Assembly (NCBI RefSeq): GCF_003063475.1
Contig: NZ_NESP01000001.1
Span: 1,984,001-2,048,000, forward strand
Reading direction: 5' to 3'
Length of the DNA stretch: 64,000 bases
From: Limnohabitans curvus
GTDB lineage: Bacteria > Pseudomonadota > Gammaproteobacteria > Burkholderiales > Burkholderiaceae_C
The stretch's first letter is position 1, and every line of letters starts with the position of its first letter. Made by a program: the position numbers and the translations under genes. Positions 1 through 8,860 of the stretch are shown here, piece by piece. The notes below the pieces were generated by a model that was given only the letters and a program-made list of their open reading frames with translations, searched no databases and was not told where the DNA came from.

Positions 1-121
1 GCACGGCGCCTATCTGTTGCGCCCACTGCGCATACGTCAGGCGCTGCTCGCCATCGACCAGAGCCGTGGCCCCGGGTGCTCGCTCGAAGCTTTGTAAAAA
101 AGTTCTTCCTAAATCAAGCAT
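1..121 (-). CDS. Acyl-CoA synthetase / AMP-dependent ligase, N-terminal part (cut by window edge)
   Basis: Only about 40 N-terminal residues lie in the window. They begin MLDLGRTF and contain VDGEQRLTYAQW, the usual opening of AMP-forming acyl-CoA or aryl-CoA ligases (the LTYAQ block near residue 30). The ATG at 121 overlaps the stop of the 2Fe-2S subunit gene, and a GGAGG lies just upstream on the minus strand, so it is the fourth gene of the hydroxylase operon. By family knowledge such enzymes activate carboxylic acids to CoA thioesters; placement suggests it activates a product or substrate of the hydroxylase. The substrate cannot be told from this fragment. Confidence 0.7.
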   Translation of the reverse strand, partial: MLDLGRTFLQSFERAPGATALVDGEQRLTYAQWAQQIGAV

Positions 122-617
122 GTGCCACCTCCATCAGGGCGCTCACGATGGGCGTGTAGCCTGTGCAGCGGCACAAATGCCCGGAGAGCATCTCGCGCAC
201 CTCCTGTTCGGTGGGTCGGCGGCCCTGCGCGCGCAGACGCTCAAGCCAGTCGGCGCTGGACATCAGGATGCCGGCCGTACAAAAGCCGCACTGAAGCGCG
301 TGGTGTCGTTTGAATGCTGCCTGCAACTCGGACAGCACGCCGTCTTCACCGGCCAGGCCCTCCACGGTGTCGACCCGCCGGCCGTCGGCCTGCACCGCCA
401 GCGTCAGGCAGGAACGGCAGGCCACGCCGTCCAGGCGCACGGTGCAGGCTCCGCACACGCCGTGCTCACATCCGACATGAGTGCCGGTCAGGCCCAGTTC
501 ATGACGCAGGTAGTCGCTTAGCAACATGCGCGGCGCGCTGTGCCCCTGGCGGGTGCGACCGTTGAGTTCGATGGTGACCGGGTGCAACTGAGTCCGGCTG
601 AGAGTGGGGTGTGTCAT
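114..617 (-). CDS. 2Fe-2S subunit of a xanthine dehydrogenase/CO dehydrogenase-type molybdenum hydroxylase (CoxS-like)
   Basis: A 167-residue protein with both iron-sulfur signatures of the family: the plant-type ferredoxin motif CEHGVCGACTVRLDG at about residues 50-65, and the all-helical domain motifs CGFCTAGILM and HLCRCTGY near residues 111-152. It passes electrons from the molybdenum site to FAD. Length is normal for the small subunit. Its ATG overlaps the FAD-subunit stop by four bases (ATGA), which points to translational coupling. No signal peptide, so the enzyme is cytoplasmic. Confidence 0.93.
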   Translation of the reverse strand: MTHPTLSRTQLHPVTIELNGRTRQGHSAPRMLLSDYLRHELGLTGTHVGCEHGVCGACTVRLDGVACRSCLTLAVQADGRRVDTVEGLAGEDGVLSELQAAFKRHHALQCGFCTAGILMSSADWLERLRAQGRRPTEQEVREMLSGHLCRCTGYTPIVSALMEVAHA

Positions 618-1438
618 AGGGGTGTCCTTGCCTGTTCCACAGCCTGGCGCCCCAAGCGGCGCACCAGGTGGCGGCGCGCGGCTGCGCTGATCTGAGGGTC
701 ATCCCGGGCGTCCAGCGCCCAGGCGAATTCGTTGAGCGCATCGTCCAGTGCGCTGCCGTCCAACAGTGGCCATTCCCGTAGCTGCGGCCGGTCGGCCACG
801 CCGCCCACAGCCACGCGCAGGCTTTGGGCATCGGCCACAGCGGCCACCGCGCAGACCGCGAAGTCGCCATGGCGGCGCGAAAATTCGCGAAAGCCGAATC
901 CCTGACCGGGCTGAGCCAGCGGAAAACGCACAGCTTGCAGCAACTCGTCGCCAGCTCGGGCGGTGCTGAGCATGCCGGTGAAGAATTGTTCGGCCGGCAG
1001 CACCCGTTGGCCCTGGTGACGGCGCAGCACCACGCTGCCTTTCAAGGCCAGCAGGCAAAGCGGCAATTCAGCCGAAGGGTCGGCATGCGCCACCGAGCCG
1101 CAGACCGTGCCGCGGTTGCGGATCTGCACATGCGAGATATGCGGAAACACCAGCGGTAGCAGCGGCAGTTCTTGCGTCAGAGTGGGGCGCCATTCCAGCG
1201 CGGCCTGGGTCGCCGAGGCCCCCACCTCAAGCTGGCCATCGCGCACCTCAATGCGAGCCAACGAGGCACTGCGCGAGATGTCAATCAATAACGCGGGCTG
1301 AGCCAAGCGCATGTTGAGTACGGCCATCAGCGACTGGCCGCCGGCCAGGATACGTGCTTCATCGCCGTGCTCCGCCAGCAGCGCGCAGGCCGCCTCCATG
1401 CTGTCGGCGCGTACATAGTCAAACGCTGCGGGCTTCAT
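614..1438 (-). CDS. FAD-binding medium subunit of the molybdenum hydroxylase (CoxM-like)
   Basis: 274 residues from the chosen start MKPAAFDYVRA; a longer reading to 1474 is possible, but 1438 forms an ATGA overlap with the large-subunit stop. Family FAD motifs are visible: ILAGGQSLMAVLNMR (about 31-45) and a TVCGSVAHADPSAELP block (about 100-115), typical of the vanillyl-alcohol-oxidase-fold flavin domain, followed by the CO dehydrogenase flavoprotein C-terminal domain. It takes electrons from the 2Fe-2S subunit. Gene order large-medium-small on the minus strand is a compact three-subunit operon. Confidence 0.93.
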   Translation of the reverse strand: MKPAAFDYVRADSMEAACALLAEHGDEARILAGGQSLMAVLNMRLAQPALLIDISRSASLARIEVRDGQLEVGASATQAALEWRPTLTQELPLLPLVFPHISHVQIRNRGTVCGSVAHADPSAELPLCLLALKGSVVLRRHQGQRVLPAEQFFTGMLSTARAGDELLQAVRFPLAQPGQGFGFREFSRRHGDFAVCAVAAVADAQSLRVAVGGVADRPQLREWPLLDGSALDDALNEFAWALDARDDPQISAAARRHLVRRLGRQAVEQARTPL

Positions 1439-4419
1439 GCGCGCACTCCCAGTAGACGAAGAACGCGGCGCCACCAGACGGGGGGCCTTGACGTGCCGCT
1501 GGCCTGGCGGCCCAGGGACTCGAATAGCTGGGCCACGATGATGCGCGCCGCTCCTTCAAGCATGCGGCTGCCCACCATGGCCACCTTGCCGCCCACCTTG
1601 GCGCGGTAGTCGTAGCGCAGTCGGGTGCCGCCATCGATGGCTTGCAGGGTGACCAAGCCATCGCCTGCACCCGTGCCCAGCGAGGAGCGGCCGCTGCCTG
1701 ACAAGCGCAGGCTGTGTGGTGCATTGATGTCGGAGAGGATGATCTCGGCCTCGTAGCGGGCCTTCACCAGACCTACACCCACGGTAACCTCGGCGCGGTA
1801 ACGGTTGGGTCCGCTCAATTGCAGCGCATGGCAGCCCGGAATGACTTGGGCCAGCGCCACCGGGTCGAGCAGGACTGCGAACACTTGCTCAGGCGGGGCT
1901 GGAATGTCCACCTCGCCCTGCGCTTGCAAGGCCATGCCGTCGCCGGCAGGAAGCGCTGCGGCCGGGCGCGGCATCTCCCGTGGTGCCGGGTCGGCGGGCT
2001 GCAGCAGCGCCAGCACGCGTCCCGGCGTGAGCGGCAGGCGCACATCTTCCTGGTCGCGTTGCGGGCGCAGCGCATCGGCAAAGGCATTGGCTATGCACAC
2101 CGGGGTGCTCATGTTGTTGCCCTCGCCCAGGCCCTTGGCCCCCAGCGGGGTGAAGGGCGAAGGCGTCTCCAGGTGCACGATCACCGGGTCAGGTGTCTCG
2201 CAGGCGGTAGGCATCAGGTAGTCGGCCAACGTGCCAGACTGGAAACTGCCGTCGCCGCCGTAGCGGAACTCCTCCAACAGGGCCGCGCCCAGACCTTGGG
2301 CGAACGCGCCCTGAATCTGGCCGTCAGCCAGTGCCGGGTTGAGCAGCCTTCCAGCGTCATGCCCGGTGATGTAGCGGTCTACTCGCACCGCACCGGTGTC
2401 TGGATCTACCTCTAGGCCGCACATGTCAAACACGAAACCGTAGGCGGCCGATGTGTTGACTCGGTCGGCCGCATCAGGGGCGCTGAGCACCTCCGGCGTC
2501 CAGAAGGCGGTCTCGCGCAGGCCCGGGGTCATGCCTTCGGGCAGCAGGGCCGGAGCCCAGTGAGGGTTGGCCGCTAGGCGGGTGAAGGGCTGGCAGCGCG
2601 CGGGCTGGTTGCTATCGTAGACCTGGCCGCCGGCAAAAACCACCGACTCCGTCGCACAGCCGAATTGCTCGGCCGCGATCCGAGCCAGCTTGTCCCGCAA
2701 TTTGAGTGCTGCCAGATGCACCGTGCCGGCGACGGCACCGGCGAAGCGGCTGGAGTAATTACCTGCGGCCACCGACCAGGCGTCCTTGGCGGTGTCGAAC
2801 TCGACGTTGACCACCACCTGCGCAGGCTGCAGGCCCAGCACATCGGCCACCACTTGGGCGCACACGGTCATGTGACCCTGACCGGCGGGGGCCGAGGCGA
2901 TGGTGACGTTGACCCCGCCCAGCAGGTCCACCGCCACGGTGGCGCTGGCTATCGCGCCGTTCTTGGGCCCGGCCTTGGCCCGCTGCTCAGGGGTGAGCAC
3001 GGTACTGATGTAGCCCATGTTGGAAACCGAAGGCTCCACAATCGCCGCCACGCCAATTCCGTACAGCCGCCCGGCCGCGCGCGCGGCCTGCTGGCGCTGG
3101 TACAGGCCCTGTTCGTTGGCAGCGGCCAGGACCAACTCGGTCATGCGTTCGTAGTTGCCCGAGTCCAGAAGGGCGCCGGCCGGCGCGCGATAAGGGAATT
3201 GATCGGCGCGTACATAGTTGAGGCGACGCAGTGCCACAGGGTCCATGTGCAGCGCCACGGCGATGCGGTCGATCAGCCGCTCCAGTGCGTAGTAGACCTG
3301 GGGGCCGCCAAAGCCGCGCACTAGGCCGGTGGGTGTCTTGTTGGTCACCACCACCCGGTTGCGCACCCGCAAGTGGGCGATGTCATAGGCACCTGTGAGG
3401 CAACCGTGCATACGGTAAAAAGTGGCCGGTTCGGGCGCGCGCAGATAGGCGCCAACCTCGTCGATCTGATCCCAGTGCAAGGCCAGGATGCGGCCGTCCG
3501 AGCGCACATCGGCCGAGATACTGGCCAGTCGCGCCGTGGCCGAGGTTGCAGCACTCAGGTGTTCCAACCGGTCCTCAACCCATTTCACCGGCGCGCCGGC
3601 CTTGCGGGCGGCCAAGCACATCAACACGACATACGGAAAGACCGCCTGCTTGACGCCGAAGCTGCCTCCGGAATCACGCGGCACGCGGTGGCGCAGCTTG
3701 TTGCCAGGCACCTTGAGCGCCAGCGCCATCACCGCATGCAGCGAAAACGGGCCCATGAAGTTGGAGAGCGCGTCGTAGCCTTCGTCTTCGCCCATGTATT
3801 CGGCGATCACCACAGCGCACTCGATGGGTGAGCAACTGTTGCGCGGGTAGTGCACCGTGGTGCTGATGCGCTGGCTATCGGAAAAATGTGTCTCGGGTTC
3901 GCCGTAGCTGAAATGCCGCTCGGAGACAACATTGGAGCCCACGGCCTCGTGCAGCAGCACTGCTCCCTCTGCCACGGCCGCCTCGATCTCCACCACGGCG
4001 GGCAGGGGCTGGTAGTCGACGCGGATCAGGTCCAGGGCATCCTCGGCGATGTAGCGGTCCTGAGCCACCACTACGGCCACCGGTTCGCCCGCATAGCGGA
4101 CCCGGTCCACGGCGAGTGCCCAGTGCTGCATGGGTTGTTTGACACCCACCACGAATGGCTGGGCCCAGCGCTGCACATCCTCGCCGGTGAGCACCGAGTG
4201 CACCCCGGGCAGTCGCAGGGCGGCGCTGATGTCCAAGGCCTGGAGCCGGGCGTGCGCGTGAGGCGATCGCAGCACGGCGGCGTGCAAGGTGCCGGGCTTG
4301 ACACCAAGGTCGTCGGCGTAGGCTCCGCGGCCGCTCAGCAAGGCATGATCTTCCAGGCGCAGCAGGCGCTGGCCTACGAAGGGCGCGTTGCTTGGTGTCT
4401 GGGCCTGGGATGCTTGCAA
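1435..4419 (-). CDS. Molybdopterin-binding large subunit fused to a C-terminal CoxG/SRPBCC domain
   Basis: 994 residues, about 200 more than a usual CoxL-type subunit. Residues 1-805 are the molybdenum-cofactor part: GRGAYADD near 30, GLVRGFGGPQ near 365-374, APAGQGH near 510-516, and GAKGLGEGN near 760-768, where the Glu is the family's catalytic base. Residues about 828-965 look like a carbon-monoxide-dehydrogenase subunit G (SRPBCC) domain (VDIPAPPEQVF, VIPGCHAL, GGTRLRYDYRAKVGGKVA), normally a separate gene used in maturation or membrane attachment. The CODH loop with its catalytic Cys is not present, so this is probably a hydroxylase of an organic substrate. First gene of the operon. Confidence 0.9.
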   Translation of the reverse strand: MQASQAQTPSNAPFVGQRLLRLEDHALLSGRGAYADDLGVKPGTLHAAVLRSPHAHARLQALDISAALRLPGVHSVLTGEDVQRWAQPFVVGVKQPMQHWALAVDRVRYAGEPVAVVVAQDRYIAEDALDLIRVDYQPLPAVVEIEAAVAEGAVLLHEAVGSNVVSERHFSYGEPETHFSDSQRISTTVHYPRNSCSPIECAVVIAEYMGEDEGYDALSNFMGPFSLHAVMALALKVPGNKLRHRVPRDSGGSFGVKQAVFPYVVLMCLAARKAGAPVKWVEDRLEHLSAATSATARLASISADVRSDGRILALHWDQIDEVGAYLRAPEPATFYRMHGCLTGAYDIAHLRVRNRVVVTNKTPTGLVRGFGGPQVYYALERLIDRIAVALHMDPVALRRLNYVRADQFPYRAPAGALLDSGNYERMTELVLAAANEQGLYQRQQAARAAGRLYGIGVAAIVEPSVSNMGYISTVLTPEQRAKAGPKNGAIASATVAVDLLGGVNVTIASAPAGQGHMTVCAQVVADVLGLQPAQVVVNVEFDTAKDAWSVAAGNYSSRFAGAVAGTVHLAALKLRDKLARIAAEQFGCATESVVFAGGQVYDSNQPARCQPFTRLAANPHWAPALLPEGMTPGLRETAFWTPEVLSAPDAADRVNTSAAYGFVFDMCGLEVDPDTGAVRVDRYITGHDAGRLLNPALADGQIQGAFAQGLGAALLEEFRYGGDGSFQSGTLADYLMPTACETPDPVIVHLETPSPFTPLGAKGLGEGNNMSTPVCIANAFADALRPQRDQEDVRLPLTPGRVLALLQPADPAPREMPRPAAALPAGDGMALQAQGEVDIPAPPEQVFAVLLDPVALAQVIPGCHALQLSGPNRYRAEVTVGVGLVKARYEAEIILSDINAPHSLRLSGSGRSSLGTGAGDGLVTLQAIDGGTRLRYDYRAKVGGKVAMVGSRMLEGAARIIVAQLFESLGRQASGTSRPPVWWRRVLRLLGVRA

Positions 4420-4630
4420 TTGTGTCTCCTGGTGCCCACGGCGGGCACTTCTTATTTGTGGAGACGAGTGTCGGCAAGAGCACCGAAATGCACTAACAAG
4501 AAAGTCTGGACTTCATCCCGGGAGTCAGAAAATCATCCAAATCGTCTGGTGACTTTCACCACGCCGGTTGTCGGGGCGCTGCGCCCAACCCCTCACGCCT
4601 CAGCGCAGACCGCTGAACCCCGGTAGCGGC
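4420..4630 (-). promoter_or_regulatory. Promoter region of the molybdenum hydroxylase operon with paired GTCTGG sites
   Basis: This 211-base gap separates the AraC gene end from the hydroxylase start. It holds two similar blocks in the same orientation, GTCTGGACTTCATCC at 4504-4518 and GTCTGGTGACTTTCACC at 4544-4560, offset by 40 bases (about four helical turns), as expected for direct-repeat AraC-family sites. The whole 4504-4556 stretch is partly conserved at 7185-7237, next to the remnant of a second AraC gene, including CATCCAAATCGTCTGGT. Function as the AraC operator is inferred from the repeat and the conservation. Confidence 0.5.
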
Positions 4631-5518
4631 TCAGAGCAAGGTATCGCCGCCGGCCGGAGGCTCGAAGAGGTTGACCTTGCGTCGGTAGTCGGTGGGCGTG
4701 ATACCCAGGTGAGAGCGAAAAAATCGCGCGAAATGACTGGGCTCCGAAAACCCCAGGTCGGCGGCGATGTCGCCCACTGCATCGCGACCCTGAGTGAGTC
4801 GGGACACCGCCGCCTCGAAACGCAGCACATTGGCGTAAACCAAAGGCGAGACTTGGGTGTCACGCTGGAACAGCGTGAAGAAATGGGCTCGCGACAGCCC
4901 CGTCTGCTGCGCCAATGCATCCACGTCAAGCTCACGTGCCACATCCTGCTTCATCAGCGACATCGCCTGGCGGATGCGTGGGTCTATGGCCGCAGGCGGG
5001 CGACTGCGCAGCAGGCTTGCCAGATCCCGCCAGCCAGAGCAGTGTTCTATCACCTCGATGATCAGATCAAACAGCAGATGCTCCAGGCGGCTGGGAGACA
5101 CTTCGTCCGCCCACCAAAGCTCCAACACGAACTCCTCCATGTTCTTGCGCGTGGCGGCATTGAGCTGCACCGTTGACTGCGGAAAGAAGCGTGGGTGGCC
5201 CGATAGGGCGAGCGAGCGTTGAATCTCGGCCAGCCAAGCCGGCTCAATGTATAGCGCCAGAATCAAGGTGCGCTCACCGAGAGGGGCTTTGTGCTCGTAG
5301 GCATGGTGTTCCCAGGCATTGACCAGCACCGCAGTCTCGTCGGTCAGCGGCGCCACCTCGCCGCGCACACGAAAAGCCCCATCCGCTCCGCCGGCCTTTA
5401 TCAGGAGATGGCAGTGGTGATGGGCATGCCCGACCAGCGGCGCGGTCATGTCGAGCAAAGCGACACGACCGAATCGGCCTTGAAATATCTTGACGGCGGA
5501 GGACATGTGTTGGGTCAT
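4631..5518 (-). CDS. AraC-family transcriptional regulator
   Basis: 295 residues from MTQHMSSAVKIF; an alternative ATG lies at 5506 and the longest open frame runs to 5617. N-terminal half is a cupin-like sensor (HAHHHCHLLIKAGG, then a TDETAVLVNAWEHHAYEH block), the C-terminal 100 residues carry two helix-turn-helix units (ALAQQTGLSRAHFFTLF and IAADLGFSEPSHFARFF) and the family end GITPTDYRRKVN. It sits immediately upstream of, and codirectional with, the hydroxylase operon and likely activates it in response to the substrate. A tail fragment of a close paralogue exists at 7242-7316. Confidence 0.9.
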   Translation of the reverse strand: MTQHMSSAVKIFQGRFGRVALLDMTAPLVGHAHHHCHLLIKAGGADGAFRVRGEVAPLTDETAVLVNAWEHHAYEHKAPLGERTLILALYIEPAWLAEIQRSLALSGHPRFFPQSTVQLNAATRKNMEEFVLELWWADEVSPSRLEHLLFDLIIEVIEHCSGWRDLASLLRSRPPAAIDPRIRQAMSLMKQDVARELDVDALAQQTGLSRAHFFTLFQRDTQVSPLVYANVLRFEAAVSRLTQGRDAVGDIAADLGFSEPSHFARFFRSHLGITPTDYRRKVNLFEPPAGGDTLL

Positions 5519-5890
5519 GCAGACGGCGGGGCCTGGCTGCGCCCAGAGCGTGACCCGCCTGCTTGTGCAACAGTATATCCACAATTGGCCTCGCGCCATA
5601 AAACAGCCGCACAGCAAAGCGGGTCTTCGGTCTTCTCAGCAAATAGCAGCACCGATTCTAATTCTGCAAAGAGGCAGGTTAAAGCACTGAAATAAAGCGC
5701 TTCCACATGTTTAGAGCCCCCATCCCTGCCTTCCCCCGAAGGGGAAGGAGTGTTCAGTCGGGTGCAACTGGCGCTTGAACACTTACGCAACTGAAAGTAT
5801 CTTTGTCTCCACCTGCGAACAAGATCACGATCTGGTAAAGCCGGGCTAAACCATTATTGCCATAGCAAGGTCACAGGCCCCGCGTGCAGT
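5519..5890. other. Non-coding stretch between araC-type gene and IS30 remnant
   Basis: No convincing gene in these 372 bases. It must hold the promoter of the AraC gene. It contains a perfect hairpin at 5729-5748 (listed separately) and, further right, sequence that may belong to the left side of the decayed IS30-like element; I could not identify a clean terminal inverted repeat. Confidence 0.5.
5729..5748. repeat. REP-like palindrome (8-bp stem, CGAA loop)
   Basis: CCTTCCCC-CGAA-GGGGAAGG is a perfect 8-bp stem with a tetraloop, without a following T-run on either strand, preceded by CCCCCATCCCTG. This form resembles the short extragenic palindromes common between genes in Burkholderiales rather than a terminator. 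Only one clear copy was seen in the window. Confidence 0.45.
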
Positions 5891-6872
5891 TTGGCGTCAA
5901 ACGGCGTGATCCTGCCGCGGACTAGGACCAGATGCGGGCATAGCTTGACACTCGAGCAAAGAGAAGAGATATCAAGAGGCCTGATGGCAGGTGACTCAAT
6001 ACGCGAGTTAGCGAGGCAACTTGGCCGCTCGCCGTCGACGATCAGTCGTGAGATCGCTCGCAACGGCGGCAGATTGGCCCATCGTGCAGCGAGCTCAGAT
6101 GCGCGCGCTTGGGAGCGAACTCTGCGCCCAAATCAATGCGTCCTAGCTGGCAGTAGCAGTTTGCGGCGTATCGATGCACAGAAGCTGCAAGACGATTGGT
6201 CTCCCCAGCAAATCGCAGGATGGTTGAAGTGCACGTATCAAAATGACAGTGCTATGCAGTTATCCCACGAAACGATCTACCGTAGCCTGTTCATTCAGGC
6301 GCGGGGGGTCCTAAAGAAAGCACTCAACAACTGCTGGGCAGCCACGGGGGCAAATCGTTGATGCGATCTCAATTAGTGAGCGCCCCGCTGAGGTCGAGGA
6401 CCGGGCCATTCCTGGACACTGGGAAGGTGACTTGATCACTGGCTCAAAGAATAGTCACATTGCAACGCTAGTCGAAAGGCATTCCCGATATGTCATGTTG
6501 GTGCATGTCACAGGGAAGGACACGAGCAGCGTGGTGAGCGCTTTGGTTCGGCAGGTCAAGACATTGCCAGAGGGATTGATGTCCACCTTAACTTGGGATC
6601 GTGGCACTGAGCTGGCGCAACACAAACGATTCACTGTGGCTACAGATGTCAGTGTCTACTTCTGTGATCCTCAAAGTCCATGGCAGCGCGGTACGAACGA
6701 AAACACGAATGGTCTGCTGCGCCAATACTTCCGCAAAGGAACCGACCTCTCGCCATTCGACCAGATTCAACTTGATGCAATTGCTTTGCGTTTGAATAAT
6801 CGCCCGCGTAAGACGCTGAACTATGAAACGCCTAGCGCTAGACTCGCAGCAAGTGTTGCATCGACCGGTTGA
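5891..6872 (+). pseudogene. IS30-family transposase, frameshifted and internally deleted
   Basis: The first frame (about 5891-6361) shows the IS30 N-terminal helix-turn-helix (LTLEQREEISRGL, SIRELARQLGRSPSTISREI) and WSPQQIAGWLK. The second frame, open from about position 6354 to 6872, begins QIVDAISISERPAEVEDR and carries the DDE core: GHWEGDL, LTWDRGTE, and PWQRGTNENTNGLLRQYFRKG. The two are one base out of frame, and part of the usual linker between LKK and GQIVDAIS appears missing, so no full-length transposase can be made. Flanking inverted repeats were not recognised. Confidence 0.85.
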
Positions 6873-7182
6873 ATGCACCCAATACACCACGAGCACTTCC
6901 AGGAACTGCTGCGGGAACAGGGTATTACCTGCAGCATGAGCCGTGCTGGCGAGGTCTGGGACAACTCGACGGTGGAAAGCTTCTTCAGTTCATTGAAGGC
7001 GGAGAAGACGGCCAGAAAGGTGTACCGCACCCGAGCCTAGGCCCGTGCCGACGTGTTTGATTACATCGAGCGGTTCTACAACCCCGTGCGCCGTCATTCG
7101 ACGCTCGGATACGTCAGTCCGTTAGAGTTTGAAAAAGCTCGAGAAGCTTAGGTCGGTGTCTACGAGACCGGCAGCAGCCCAC
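6873..7182 (+). pseudogene. IS3-family transposase OrfB, C-terminal remnant with internal stop
   Basis: Reading from 6873 gives the end of an IS3 OrfB: WDNSTVESFFSSLKAEKTA, then an in-frame TAG near 7039, then ARADVFDYIERFYNPVRRHS, LGYVSPLEFEKA and a stop at 7149-7151. The WDN...ESFFSSLK...E block is the last part of the DDE domain. The following GTGTCTACGAGACCGG, ending near 7182, looks like the right terminal repeat. The IS30-like frame ends directly where this begins, so one element probably inserted into the other before both decayed. Confidence 0.8.
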
Positions 7183-7184
7183 AG

Positions 7185-7237
7185 GTCTGGTCTTGGACCA
7201 GCCAGTTGGAAAAGCATCCAAATCGTCTGGTAACTTT
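7185..7237 (-). promoter_or_regulatory. Second copy of the AraC-associated operator-like region
   Basis: Matches 4504-4556: GTCTGGTCTT at 7185-7194 corresponds to GTCTGGACTT at 4504-4513, and 7215-7237 matches 4534-4556 at 22 of 23 positions, with exactly the same 30-base offset between blocks. As in the first copy it lies just downstream of an AraC 3' end. The genes it once served, to the left, have been replaced by IS remnants. Confidence 0.5.
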
Positions 7238-7241
7238 GAAC

Positions 7242-7316
7242 TCAGATTAAGGGCGCTTTGTCGGCTGGCAGGTCAAAAAGATTGACCTTGCGACGGTAAT
7301 CGGTGGGGGTAATGCC
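7242..7316 (-). pseudogene. AraC-family regulator, C-terminal remnant
   Basis: About 24 codons remain, reading GITPTDYRRKVNLFDLPAD and a few more residues before a TGA at 7242-7244. This equals the last part of the regulator at 4631-5518 (GITPTDYRRKVNLFEPPAG). Similarity stops abruptly at about 7316, where a GC-rich hairpin-like sequence begins, so the gene was truncated by a deletion or rearrangement on its 5' side. Confidence 0.8.
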
Positions 7317-7393
7317 CCGCAGCACAGCTGCCCGCGGGGCTGTTTGGCAAGATGAATACCGATACCAGGCCAATTCACAGGCCTTAGCCAGAA

Positions 7394-8851
7394 TCAGAGT
7401 GCGACTACACCAGCGTTTTGGTAGATGTGCTTGATCTCCATGAAATCAATCAAGGCGTCATAGCCGTGCAAGCGCCCCAGGCCGCTGCGGCGATACCCAC
7501 CCGTCTCGGCTTCAGCAAACAACTTGTTGTGCTCATTGAGCCAGACCGTGCCGTTTCGTAGCGCACGGGCTACCCGCATTTGGCGCGCGCCGTCTTGGGT
7601 CCAAACGCTGGCCGACAAGCCGTAATCAGAGTGGTTGGCGCGCTTGACGGCATCTTGTTCGTCTTCAAATTTCTCCAGCACCACAAAGGGGCCGAAAATT
7701 TCATCTTGTACGAAGAAAGCACTGGTGTCGCGGTGTGCCACCAGCGTTGGGGTCATGAAGTGGCCGCTGGCTGACAGCCCATCGGGGCGCCCACCGCGAA
7801 GGATGACCTCGTCTGCCAAGTCGGTTGCTTGCGCAATCGCCTGGCTCACCCGCTGGTGCGAAGGTGCATCAATCAGCGGACCAAGCTGCGCGCCAGCGGC
7901 TAAACCAGGCGCCACCACCAAGGCTTGAAGTGCTTGGCTTAACGCGACCTTCATCTCGTCATACCGCGAAGCGTGAACCAGCACGCGGCGCGCGGCGGTG
8001 CACTGCTGCCCAGAAATGATGGTGGCAGCCGCTGCCAATTGCGGCGCAATTCGTGACACATCCACGTCGTCAAACACCAGGCAGCAAGATTTACCACCAA
8101 GTTCAAGCGAGAGTTTTTTCATCGTTGGCGCAGCTGCAGCCATGATGCGCTGGCCGGTGGCGTTCGAGCCTGTGAAGCTGATCACATCAACGTCGGCAGA
8201 GGTGGTCAGCGCCTGCGCCACCGCATGGCCGCACTCGCTCACCAAGTTAAGTACCCCTCGTGGTAGTTCAGCCACCGCTTGCAAGTCAGCCAAAACAGCC
8301 GCTGTAATCAGCGCGGTTTGTGGCGCTGGCTTGATGACCGTCGTGCAGCCAGCAGCCAGGGCTGGGGTGATCGAGCGAATCAAAAGCACCACCGGTGCAT
8401 TCCACGGCACGATGATGCCCGCCACACCGGCAGGCTCCTTGAGCAAGGTGGAGTAGGCACCAGGTTCAACTTCAAAAACATGGCCAGGGATGAATCGGGT
8501 CAGACCAGCGTAGTAACGGATTTCGGAAATGGCACCTGCCATTTCTCCGCGCGACTGCGCCAGCACCTTGCCGTTTTCCAGCGTCAACAAATGCGCGAGT
8601 TCGTCGGCGTGCGCTTCGAGCCGGTCGGCCCACTTGAGCATCACCATCTGGCGCAGCCTCGGTGACTGCGCCCAGTCGGGGCGCTCGAAAGCGCGGCGTG
8701 CAGCAGCGATTGCAGCTTCGGCGTCCGCACCATCACTGGCGGCGTAGCGGCCAATCACACGGCCATCGGCCGGGTTCACACTGTCCTCGAACTGTCCGCT
8801 TTGCGCGGGCTGCCATTCGTTGTCGATCAGATTAAGCGCTTGGGGGGTCAT
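7394..8851 (-). CDS. NAD(P)-dependent aldehyde dehydrogenase
   Basis: 485 residues, standard for the ALDH superfamily. Visible motifs: IVPWNAPVV (about 145), the KPAPQTAL cofactor block (about 175), FTGSNATGQRI (about 227), LELGGKS with the general-base Glu (about 250), GQQCTAARR with the catalytic Cys (about 285), and EIFGPFVV near 385. It oxidises an aldehyde to a carboxylate. It is the last gene of the catabolic operon, just behind an SDR and a membrane hydroxylase, so it probably handles the aldehyde made from the alcohol they produce. Substrate unknown. Confidence 0.93.
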   Translation of the reverse strand: MTPQALNLIDNEWQPAQSGQFEDSVNPADGRVIGRYAASDGADAEAAIAAARRAFERPDWAQSPRLRQMVMLKWADRLEAHADELAHLLTLENGKVLAQSRGEMAGAISEIRYYAGLTRFIPGHVFEVEPGAYSTLLKEPAGVAGIIVPWNAPVVLLIRSITPALAAGCTTVIKPAPQTALITAAVLADLQAVAELPRGVLNLVSECGHAVAQALTTSADVDVISFTGSNATGQRIMAAAAPTMKKLSLELGGKSCCLVFDDVDVSRIAPQLAAAATIISGQQCTAARRVLVHASRYDEMKVALSQALQALVVAPGLAAGAQLGPLIDAPSHQRVSQAIAQATDLADEVILRGGRPDGLSASGHFMTPTLVAHRDTSAFFVQDEIFGPFVVLEKFEDEQDAVKRANHSDYGLSASVWTQDGARQMRVARALRNGTVWLNEHNKLFAEAETGGYRRSGLGRLHGYDALIDFMEIKHIYQNAGVVAL

Positions 8852-8860
8852 CTCATGTCC

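Noticed and set aside
7314..7340. GCCCCGC/GCGGGGC hairpin as terminator of the aldehyde dehydrogenase operon
   Set aside because: The stem is perfect but the loop is 13 bases and no T-run follows on the minus strand, so terminator function is not supported.
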